Source: Alkaliphilus flagellatus
GTDB taxonomy: Bacteria; Bacillota; Clostridia; Peptostreptococcales; Natronincolaceae
Assembly (NCBI RefSeq): GCF_018919215.1
Contig: NZ_JAHLQK010000001.1
Span: 995,146-1,059,145, forward strand
Direction: 5' to 3'
DNA: 64,000 nucleotides
The position numbers and the translations under genes are program-made. Positions 1 to 6,669 of this stretch are shown piece after piece. The number at the start of each line of letters is the position of its first letter. The first letter of the stretch is position 1. Below the pieces are notes generated by a model that worked only from the letters and a program-made list of their open reading frames with translations, did no database searches and was not told the origin of the DNA.

Positions 1-1
1 T

Positions 2-1507
2 GAGAAGGTATATCAATATCTGTATGATGAGCTGGAAAAAATGGGATTAAATCCTGTAACTTCAGAATATGACGTTGGAAGAAAGAGTAACACCTTTCCT
101 GGTTATAGAATCAAAAACATTCATGGAAGAATAGAAGGTAAATCAGATGATGCAATTTTGTTGGTTGCTCACTATGATTCTGCCTATGGATGGGATTATA
201 AAAATAAAAGTCCACAAAAAGGAGTGTCGTATGGTGCCGGAGATGATGGATATGGTGTTGTTACAATACTTGAAACAATTAGGGCTATAAAGGCTCGAAA
301 TATTCCACTAGAAAATGATATACAAATTTTATTTACTGATTCTGAAGAAGCAGATTTAGATGGAGCTGTAAATGAACTTGAAAAAAATGCTGAAGCGTTT
401 AAAAATGTTAAATTTGTTGTCAATATTGAAGCCAGAGGTATCAAGGGACCTGTAATAATGTTTGAAACTGGGGATAAAAACTCTGCTTTAATAAAATATT
501 TTATTAAAAATGCAAAAAATCCATTTGCTTTTTCTTTTGCCACTGACATCTATAGAAACATGCCAAATGGAAGCGATTTTTCAGTATTTCTTAAGCACAA
601 ATTCAATGGTTTAAACTTCGCTGTTGTTGATAGTCTTGACTATTATCATACGGATCAAGATAGTTATGAAAATATTGATTTAAATTCAATGCAGCATTAT
701 GGGGAGCAAATTTTTAACATTGCCAGAAGTTTCGCTTTCACCCCTAAGGACAAATTATTAGATTTTGAATCAACAACAAATGAAATATTTTTTAATATAT
801 CCCCAAGTATGGTTGTAAGATATAGTGAAAACACTGCAAGCGTACTACTTGTTGTTGTAGTAATCAGCTTTATAGCCCTAACAATTTTGGCATATAAAAA
901 AGAAAAACTTAAGATTGGAAAAATCATTTTAAATACAATAACAACTTCCTTCGCAATAATATTTCTTGCTATATTGGCAACATTAATTCCTTATATTTTA
1001 TCTAAGATTAACGGACTGAAATTCAATTTAATATACCTACCACACATTCCTCATGCTAATTTAATATACTTAGCAGTTATGGTGGGAGCGATATTTGTTT
1101 TTGGCTTTGCGAGTAATAGGTTCAAAGGAAAGGATAATAGTGGAGTGGAGTTTATGCTGGCAGGAATAGCTTTGAATCTAATTATGGCTATAATTGCAAG
1201 TATATACCTTGAAGGTGCGGTATATGTTTTCGTACTTCCCGTAGCATTTTCAATTCTATTTTGCTTTGTTCAGTTACTAGCAAAACATGATATTCTTAAG
1301 TTTATAGCAATGATGCCGAGTGTTTTTATGATATTTGTTTTATATATTCCAATTTTATATCTTCTAAACTGCGGTTTGACCATAGGTTCTGTTGGCATTG
1401 GTGTATTATTGAATCTATTTGGATGGTCATTAATATTCCCTGCTTTTATAATGGGAATGAAAAGTAGTAATATGGATAAGCAAATACTTTCAAAGGAAAC
1501 AATGTAG
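2..1507 (+). CDS. M28 family metallopeptidase with C-terminal membrane domain (5' end outside window)
   Basis: The reading frame is open from base 2, upstream of the first ATG at base 41, so the gene is cut by the window edge. The visible part starts inside the peptidase domain. Zinc-ligand-like motifs of family M28 follow in order: VAHYDS, GAGDDGYGV, TDSEEADLDG and YHTDQDSYENID. From about residue 270 of the visible protein there are seven or eight hydrophobic segments, so the enzyme is probably membrane-anchored with the aminopeptidase-like domain outside the cell. The substrate cannot be told. A 273-bp palindromic repeat begins 109 bases after the stop. A second, broken M28-like gene lies at 53665-54909. 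Confidence 0.85.
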   Translation, partial: EKVYQYLYDELEKMGLNPVTSEYDVGRKSNTFPGYRIKNIHGRIEGKSDDAILLVAHYDSAYGWDYKNKSPQKGVSYGAGDDGYGVVTILETIRAIKARNIPLENDIQILFTDSEEADLDGAVNELEKNAEAFKNVKFVVNIEARGIKGPVIMFETGDKNSALIKYFIKNAKNPFAFSFATDIYRNMPNGSDFSVFLKHKFNGLNFAVVDSLDYYHTDQDSYENIDLNSMQHYGEQIFNIARSFAFTPKDKLLDFESTTNEIFFNISPSMVVRYSENTASVLLVVVVISFIALTILAYKKEKLKIGKIILNTITTSFAIIFLAILATLIPYILSKINGLKFNLIYLPHIPHANLIYLAVMVGAIFVFGFASNRFKGKDNSGVEFMLAGIALNLIMAIIASIYLEGAVYVFVLPVAFSILFCFVQLLAKHDILKFIAMMPSVFMIFVLYIPILYLLNCGLTIGSVGIGVLLNLFGWSLIFPAFIMGMKSSNMDKQILSKETM

Positions 1508-1615
1508 TTCCCATTGATTAGTAAAATTAGATTTTTAGTTGGGTTTTGGGAGACAGTCGTCCAAATTAGAAAAAAGCATTTGCATCCCATATATTAACGT
1601 TCAACAATGGCCACA

Positions 1616-1888
1616 AAAAGTGTTCCATAATGTGCAAAAATGCCGATTGATCTATTTTGATAGCAGCGGCACATGCGGCGATTATCAACAAAGACCAATC
1701 GAAATAAGGATTAAAAACAGTTGGTTGAGACCTTGAAGGCTTTGTGTACCAAAGGTTTTATAGATTTAGCATAAGGTAAAATAAGGGTGTTATTTCTTGG
1801 GCATTTTAAGAAATAACGCCCTATTTTTATTGTTTTTTGCATTTTGGAACAAAAATTAAGGGAAAAAACAATATTATGGAACACTTTT
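1616..1888 (+). repeat. Palindromic repeat element R1 (MITE-like, complete copy)
   Basis: The element is bounded by a perfect 16-bp inverted repeat: AAAAGTGTTCCATAAT at 1616-1631 and its reverse complement at 1873-1888. A second, inner end (TTTTGGAACA) sits at 1842-1851. Inside are an imperfect hairpin around 1645-1700 (GATTGATCT against AGACCAATC, with TTGATAG against TTATCAA) and a terminator-like hairpin (1784-1798 with 1808-1822, then ATTTTTATTG). Related copies in the same orientation are at 2566, 4041, 5666 and about 8925. No clear target-site duplication was found. Confidence 0.8.
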
Positions 1889-2138
1889 ATATAATATCTT
1901 GAGCAGGAAAGTTTTCTACTTTGTATGCTATTCAACTTAGCTTAAATAGTGAGATTTGATTTATTCAGCAACCTACTTATGTTATTTAAGTAAACTTAAG
2001 CTGAAGGATTTTAATATTATTTGCAGAATTTTATTTATATACCTGAATAAAAGGTACTTTTGATGGGGATGTAACCCGTTAAGATTATTACAATAACAGG
2101 TACTTAATCAAGAAGAAACTAGAAAAAGGAGGGCTAAC

Positions 2139-2558
2139 ATGGTTACACCATATCTTGTATTTAGTGGTAATTGCAAAGAAGTTTTAGCGTTTTATCAAGA
2201 GGTTTTTGAATGCAAGGTTCCAACGTCAATGCCATACGGTCAATACATTCCAGAGGGGATTAAGACGCCGCCAGTGGATTTAAGTACCTGGGTTTTACAT
2301 GCTGAAATGCAAATCTGCGGAACAAATTTTTGGTTTGCAGATGAAATTGGGGGTTCAGATAAGGGGAATATAGTCAGATTAACTGTAACAGTACCTACGA
2401 ATAAACAAGCACAGAAAATATTTTATCGACTGCAAGAAAGCGGCGAGATTACGCTTCCACCGACTGAAACATTTTACAGCACATTCCATGCAGCCTTAAC
2501 TGATAAGTACGGCGTCGATTGGAACATCGTAGCAGAAGAAGCACCAAATCACAAATAG
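2139..2558 (+). CDS. VOC/PhnB-like (glyoxalase superfamily) protein
   Basis: This 139-residue protein begins TPYLVFSGNCKEVLAFYQEVF, the usual opening of PhnB/'3-demethylubiquinone methyltransferase-like' VOC proteins. It ends with TDKYGVDWNIV, the matching C-terminal beta-strand motif (DxxGVxW). VOC members are metal-dependent lyases, isomerases or drug-binding proteins, and nothing here fixes the substrate. The start is secure: AAAAAGGAGGGCTAAC precedes the ATG. It is a single-gene unit, with repeat R1 upstream and repeat R2 only 7 bases past its stop. That arrangement is typical of an accessory cassette rather than an operon member. Confidence 0.85.
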   Translation: MVTPYLVFSGNCKEVLAFYQEVFECKVPTSMPYGQYIPEGIKTPPVDLSTWVLHAEMQICGTNFWFADEIGGSDKGNIVRLTVTVPTNKQAQKIFYRLQESGEITLPPTETFYSTFHAALTDKYGVDWNIVAEEAPNHK

Positions 2559-2565
2559 AGGTATT

Positions 2566-2745
2566 AAAGGTGTTCCATATGTGAAAAAGCGTCGATTGGT
2601 CTATTATGCTAGCACAGACAGGCTACCATTATCAAAGACCAATCAAATTAAGCCTTAAAAACGGTTGGCTGAAGCTCGAAAAGCCTTATATAAAGGGGTT
2701 GGCGGACTTAGTAAAAATAAATCAAGAGTATTATTTCTTGAAAAT
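2566..2745 (+). repeat. Palindromic repeat element R2 (partial copy)
   Basis: The left end is AAAGGTGTTCCATAT, close to the R1 terminal repeat. GATTGGTCTATTATG and ATTATCAAAGACCAATC follow, giving a perfect outer stem GATTGGTCT/AGACCAATC. The body matches R1 and R5 through the GCCTTAAAAACGGTTGG block and AGTATTATTTCTTGA. The right half of the terminator hairpin and the right end are missing; a different small palindrome starts where they should be. It begins 7 bases after the VOC gene. Confidence 0.7.
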
Positions 2746-2800
2746 GACAGGGGGACAGGATTATTGACATTAGTGTGACATTAACCCTGTCCCTTTGTTA
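2746..2800. repeat. Small REP-like palindrome (copy 1)
   Basis: This ~55-bp sequence has GACAGGGGGACAGG at one end and CCTGTCCC at the other, with TGACATTAGTGTGACATTA between. It resembles the GGGACAGG...CCTGTCCC palindromes scattered in Clostridia and often linked to REP-associated transposases. It abuts the truncated end of repeat R2, so it may have inserted there. A related copy is at 3928-3981. Confidence 0.55.
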
Positions 2801-2932
2801 CTGCCATAAAAAATAAATGAGGAGTATTACACTATTTCTTTTTATATAACGATTCGATATTTTTTGTGTTAAAAAAGTCGAGCATCCTTAAAGTAGCTTT
2901 GGTATTATGTAGATATGAAAAGGAGGGAGATA

Positions 2933-3796
2933 ATGTTAAACGAATTAAATCATGTGATTGACTATATTGAAGATCATTTGACCGATGATCTATCTCTTGA
3001 AGTAATTTCTGAATATGCTGGGGTTTCTGACTATCACTTTAGAAAGATATTTTTTTATGTTTCAGGGATGACGCTTAGTGAATATATCAAAAACAGAAAA
3101 TTGTCGGAAGCAAGTATGGATTTATTGCATGGAGAAAAAGTAACGGATGTTGCTTTGAAATATGGTTATCAGTCAATGGACGGCTTTACTCGAGCATTTA
3201 AAAAGTGGAGTGGGTTTTTACCCTCGGATGTAACAAAAAAAGGTATAAGTAAATCGTTTCCCAAACTTTCATTCATAATAACCGTCAAGGGAGGAATCAA
3301 TATGGAATTTAGAATTGAAGACAAACCAGCGTTTAATTTAGTCGGTGTAAGTAAACGTGTCCCTATGCAATTTGAAGGTGTTAATAGCGAGATTGTAAAG
3401 CTTGCAGAAAGCATAACGGACGAACAAAAAGAAGAAATGCATTCTCTTCAAAATATAGAGCCTTATGAAATTGTCAATGCTTCTTATGAGGCCGACGCTA
3501 ATTTCTTAAAAGAAGAAGGAGATTTAACTCATCTGATAGGTATTTTAACGACTGAAAATCAAGTAAGTGGTCAATTAGAAAAAGTGCCAGTCGAAGCCTA
3601 TACTTGGGCAATATTTCCAAATGAAGGAGCGTTTCCTTCTACATTACAAGAAACAATGGCAAAAATATATTCAGAATGGCTTCCTTCTTCCAATTACGAA
3701 GTAATCAATGCCCCTGCTTTTTCCTTCACTAAAATGGATGAACATAAAAAAGATTACGCTTATAGTGAAGTTTGGATTCCTGTTCGGAAGAAATAG
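2933..3796 (+). CDS. AraC family regulator with GyrI-like effector-binding domain
   Basis: Residues 1 to about 105 form an AraC-type double helix-turn-helix (DDLSLEVISEYAGVSDYHFRKIF, then DVALKYGYQSMDGFTRAFKKWSG). From about residue 120 there is a GyrI/Rob-like small-molecule-binding domain ending YSEVWIPVRKK. Such proteins usually sense amphipathic drugs and act on nearby or remote transport genes, but no target gene lies beside it. An ATG also lies 18 bases upstream, but the ribosome binding site AAAAGGAGGGAGATA covers that codon and points to the ATG used here, giving 287 residues. A terminator follows the gene. Confidence 0.9.
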   Translation: MLNELNHVIDYIEDHLTDDLSLEVISEYAGVSDYHFRKIFFYVSGMTLSEYIKNRKLSEASMDLLHGEKVTDVALKYGYQSMDGFTRAFKKWSGFLPSDVTKKGISKSFPKLSFIITVKGGINMEFRIEDKPAFNLVGVSKRVPMQFEGVNSEIVKLAESITDEQKEEMHSLQNIEPYEIVNASYEADANFLKEEGDLTHLIGILTTENQVSGQLEKVPVEAYTWAIFPNEGAFPSTLQETMAKIYSEWLPSSNYEVINAPAFSFTKMDEHKKDYAYSEVWIPVRKK

Positions 3797-3874
3797 AAAC
3801 ACACAAATCATTGTATGCGGCGTAATTATATATTTTATAGTTGCTCGTTGCATAAGATAACGGCGTAAAGACAC

Positions 3875-3920
3875 AGAGCCAATAACCTATGATAGTATAT
3901 CTTGTGGTTATCGGCTCTTT
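3875..3920 (+). terminator. Rho-independent terminator after the AraC gene
   Basis: AGAGCCAATAACC (3875-3887) pairs with GGTTATCGGCTCT (3906-3918) with a single A-C mismatch, followed by TTCTTC. It ends the AraC transcript. Confidence 0.65.
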
Positions 3921-3927
3921 CTTCTAT

Positions 3928-3981
3928 GACAAGGGGATGGGATTATTTACACTAGTGCAACGTTAGTCTCACCCCCTTGTC
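3928..3981. repeat. Small REP-like palindrome (copy 2)
   Basis: GACAAGGGG at 3928 and CCCCTTGTC ending at 3981 are exact inverted ends. The interior, GGGATTATTTACACTAGTG, resembles the copy at 2746-2800. The two copies flank the AraC gene. Confidence 0.5.
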
Positions 3982-4040
3982 ATCTTTCAGTGGACTCAGG
4001 CACTGGAAAGATACAATCTAAAAAGAGTAAAAGCACTATC

Positions 4041-4110
4041 AAAAGTGTTCCATAATAGTGAAAAACTGAGATTGTTCTATTTTGATAGCTTGGACTTGAG
4101 ATTATTTATA
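4041..4110 (+). repeat. Palindromic repeat element R3 (decayed, left part only)
   Basis: It begins with the exact 16-bp terminal sequence of R1 (AAAAGTGTTCCATAAT, 4041-4056). AGTGAAAAACTGAGATTGTTCTATTTTGATAGC follows and matches the left half of the R family. Downstream similarity fades, so the copy is truncated. It has the same orientation as all the others. Confidence 0.6.
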
Positions 4111-4308
4111 TAGTGTTGGGTTACAATTAAACAAGTGAAAACGTCTAAATGATTAAGGCGGGTATCGAAATGATTATCCGTCGGTTTTCGTTATAGGGTA
4201 AAATTTTTAGAATAAATCTCGGCATTGTTTTGGGTGTCATATTTCCATATACTTATCTTGTAAGTGAAAGGCCGTCCTTTAACACAATTTAGAAAGAGGT
4301 GTGTGAAA

Positions 4309-5349
4309 ATGAAACCAACGCAAAAAGAATTGACAGATTGGGCCATTACTCAAATACAAGAGAAATATAAGGACGATATCGCTCTGCTCATAGGGATTTC
4401 AGGGCATTCATTAGAAAATGACTGTCATGGTGAGTGCTTTGATTATTTTGTACCTACAAATGAAAATGGAAATAAGCTGGCACAGACCTTTATCATTGAT
4501 GGTGTAGGCCATGACTTGTATCCGCGTTCATGGAAACGTATAGAGAACATGGCAGAATTCAATGACGATTTCACAAATGGCTTAGCCGATGCAAAAATTC
4601 TGTATTCACGCAACGAAGAAGATAAAAAGCGTTTTGTCAAGTTTCAAGAAAAGCTGATGACAAACCTTGAGGATAAAGATTTTATGTTCAAGAAGGCTCT
4701 GGGGAAATTGGATACAGCCATGGAAATTTACCGCACAATGATATTTGAAGATTCACTTTGTAAGGTGAAGATGGGAGCAGGATTTATTGCCCGTTACTTA
4801 TCCGTTGCAGTTGCTTGCATCAACGGGACATACTTTAAGCAGCGGCTTGATTTGGAGACTGTGGAGTTGTCACAGATGAAAGAAATACCTGATAATTTTG
4901 TCACTTATTTCGAGGAGATTGTCAAAGCAAAATCTGTTGAAGAGTTGAAGAAGCTCTGTTATGAGATCATAAGCACCGCCCGGAAGTTTATCGCAGCACA
5001 CAAGCCGTCAAAGGCTGAAGAGTTAAAGACGCCTATTTATAAGGATTTGGCGGCATGGTATGAGGAAATGTCGCTGACATGGCGGAGGATTTACTATCAT
5101 TGTGATAATCGTGATTATCAGAGAACTTTTCCGGATGCACTTAATTTGCAACACGAGCTCAACATTATCAAAGAGGAATTTGGACTGCGGGAAATGGATT
5201 TACTCGGGAACTTTGATGCGACGAATTTAAGTGAACTTAAGCAAAGAGCGCAGGAGTTGGAAGGGTATATCGTTTCTGAGATTGAGAGCCACGGTGTTGC
5301 TATAAATAAGTATGATACGCTGGAGCAATTTTTAGCGAAAAACAGTTAG
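4309..5349 (+). CDS. Uncharacterised nucleotidyltransferase-like protein
   Basis: This 346-residue soluble protein is not one I can name with confidence. The N-terminal ~120 residues (LLIGISGHSLENDCHGECFDYF, then FIIDGVGHDLYPRSWKRIE and LADAKILYSRNEEDKKRF) read like a divergent nucleotidyltransferase fold. The C-terminal ~200 residues are mainly helical, like the substrate-binding half of aminoglycoside-type enzymes. An intact GS-x(n)-DxD catalytic pair is not obvious. A start 45 bases upstream is possible, but AAAGAGGTGTGTGAAA favours this ATG. The CD3324-like gene follows after 13 bases, so the two are probably co-transcribed. Confidence 0.6.
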   Translation: MKPTQKELTDWAITQIQEKYKDDIALLIGISGHSLENDCHGECFDYFVPTNENGNKLAQTFIIDGVGHDLYPRSWKRIENMAEFNDDFTNGLADAKILYSRNEEDKKRFVKFQEKLMTNLEDKDFMFKKALGKLDTAMEIYRTMIFEDSLCKVKMGAGFIARYLSVAVACINGTYFKQRLDLETVELSQMKEIPDNFVTYFEEIVKAKSVEELKKLCYEIISTARKFIAAHKPSKAEELKTPIYKDLAAWYEEMSLTWRRIYYHCDNRDYQRTFPDALNLQHELNIIKEEFGLREMDLLGNFDATNLSELKQRAQELEGYIVSEIESHGVAINKYDTLEQFLAKNS

Positions 5350-5362
5350 CGAGGTGCATTCA

Positions 5363-5620
5363 ATGAAATATAGAAATGCATCAGACATTCTACCGGATGA
5401 ATTGCTCAAAGAGATACAGAAATATGCCTCGGGCGAGACTCTGTATATTCCAAGCAACATAGAACGCAAGAAGTGGGGGCATGATACTGGGGCAAGAATG
5501 TTTTACAAACAGCGCAATGAAGAAATTCGAAATAGATTTTTTAACAAAACAGGCATTGAAGAACTTGCTGAGGAATACTGTCTTTCACCGGAAACGGTCA
5601 GGAAGATAGTATACAAATAA
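5363..5620 (+). CDS. CD3324 / Mor-like small DNA-binding protein
   Basis: The 85 residues start MKYRNASDILPDELLKEIQKY and end EELAEEYCLSPETVRKIVYK, a helix-turn-helix. This is the pattern of the small CD3324 family, which is related to the C-terminal part of Mor/C phage activators and common in Clostridia. GAGGTG at 5351-5356 sets the start at this ATG rather than at the in-frame GTG that overlaps it. It is probably a regulator of its own unit with the upstream nucleotidyltransferase-like gene. Repeat R4 begins 45 bases downstream. Confidence 0.75.
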   Translation: MKYRNASDILPDELLKEIQKYASGETLYIPSNIERKKWGHDTGARMFYKQRNEEIRNRFFNKTGIEELAEEYCLSPETVRKIVYK

Positions 5621-5665
5621 TATGCACAGTACATGACTTTATAACCAGATATATTTTTTTCATTA

Positions 5666-5830
5666 GAAGTGTTCCATAATGTGAAAAAGGTAGATTGGTC
5701 TATTTTGATAGCAGCAGCCCAGGCGGCTATAAACCATAAAGAATAAATCGGTAAAGCTTAAAATAGTATATGCATTAAATAAAGTAGGGTATTGTCTTTT
5801 AGCGGAGACGGTACCCTATTTATTATAAAA
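5666..5830 (+). repeat. Palindromic repeat element R4 (partly decayed)
   Basis: The left end GAAGTGTTCCATAATGTG and the block GATTGGTCTATTTTGATAGC match R1. The right side of the outer hairpin has decayed. A different hairpin, TAGGGTA (5785-5791) with TACCCTA (5812-5818), holds the place of the terminator stem in R1 and R5. The right terminal repeat is not recognisable. Confidence 0.6.
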
Positions 5831-5913
5831 AAACACAAACTCTACACTATCGCACCAGAGTTTATGTTGTGTGTTATAATTTGAACTGTAGTTATCAGAA
5901 GAGAGGTAATTAG

Positions 5914-6618
5914 ATGGGAAATTATAGAACATCAGAAGTGGCTAAAATCATAGGAGTACATCCTAATACTGTGATATCATATGAAAAGTTAGGTTATATA
6001 AGTACTGTTGCAAGAATGCAAAATAGATATAGAATTTATACAGAACAACATATTGAACAAATTAAGATGGCAAGATTAGCTTTAAAGAGTGAATCAGTCA
6101 AAACTTATATGAGGCTTAAAGTAAGAGATATTTTAAGAACACTTGCAAAGGGAGATTTAGACAAAGCCTTATTATTAAGTCAAAACTTTTTGTTGAAAAT
6201 ACAGAAGGAAAAAGATAGTGAATATAAAGCTATAAAAGAAATAAAAAAGGTTCTGAAGGAGTATGTGGAGGAGAAACAGAATATTTCTTTAAAAAGAAGT
6301 AAAGTTGCAGAATCGGTAGGTGTATCTATAGATGTAATTATTAATTGGGAAAGAAACGGAATATTAAGTATACCAAGAAACAATAAAAATAATTATCGTA
6401 TTTATTCTGAAAATGAATTAGTTTTATTAAAGATTATTAAGCTTTTAAGAGATGAAAACTATAGTACACAATGTATAAGAAAGATGATTGTAAAAATAAA
6501 ATTCAATGATTTTGAATTCCTAAATAAAGATGATGAGCTATTATCCTCCATAGAAGAAAAAGAAAAAGATTTGAAGAATTTAATTTCTCATATAAATAAA
6601 TTAATCAATGAAAGATAA
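5914..6618 (+). CDS. MerR family regulator with two MerR-type winged helices
   Basis: Residues 1-60 (RTSEVAKIIGVHPNTVISYE ... NRYRIYTEQHIEQI) form a MerR DNA-binding domain. A second one follows at about 103-175 (KRSKVAESVGVSIDVIINWE ... NNYRIYSENELVLL), and a short coiled-coil-like tail ends the 234-residue protein. Most MerR regulators have a single such domain and dimerise through a coiled coil, so the duplication is unusual. It sits 51 bases upstream of the UvrA-like gene in the same direction and is the likely regulator of that gene. GAGAGGTAATTAG precedes the start. Confidence 0.85.
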   Translation: MGNYRTSEVAKIIGVHPNTVISYEKLGYISTVARMQNRYRIYTEQHIEQIKMARLALKSESVKTYMRLKVRDILRTLAKGDLDKALLLSQNFLLKIQKEKDSEYKAIKEIKKVLKEYVEEKQNISLKRSKVAESVGVSIDVIINWERNGILSIPRNNKNNYRIYSENELVLLKIIKLLRDENYSTQCIRKMIVKIKFNDFEFLNKDDELLSSIEEKEKDLKNLISHINKLINER

Positions 6619-6669
6619 AATATGAGTTTAAAACAAATGAATATATTAAGTACTTGGGAGTGGTTATAA

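Noticed and set aside
1539..1736. A 65-codon frame on the plus strand after the M28 gene
   Set aside because: It lies mostly in repeat R1, has no ribosome binding site, and its frame is not kept in the other repeat copies.
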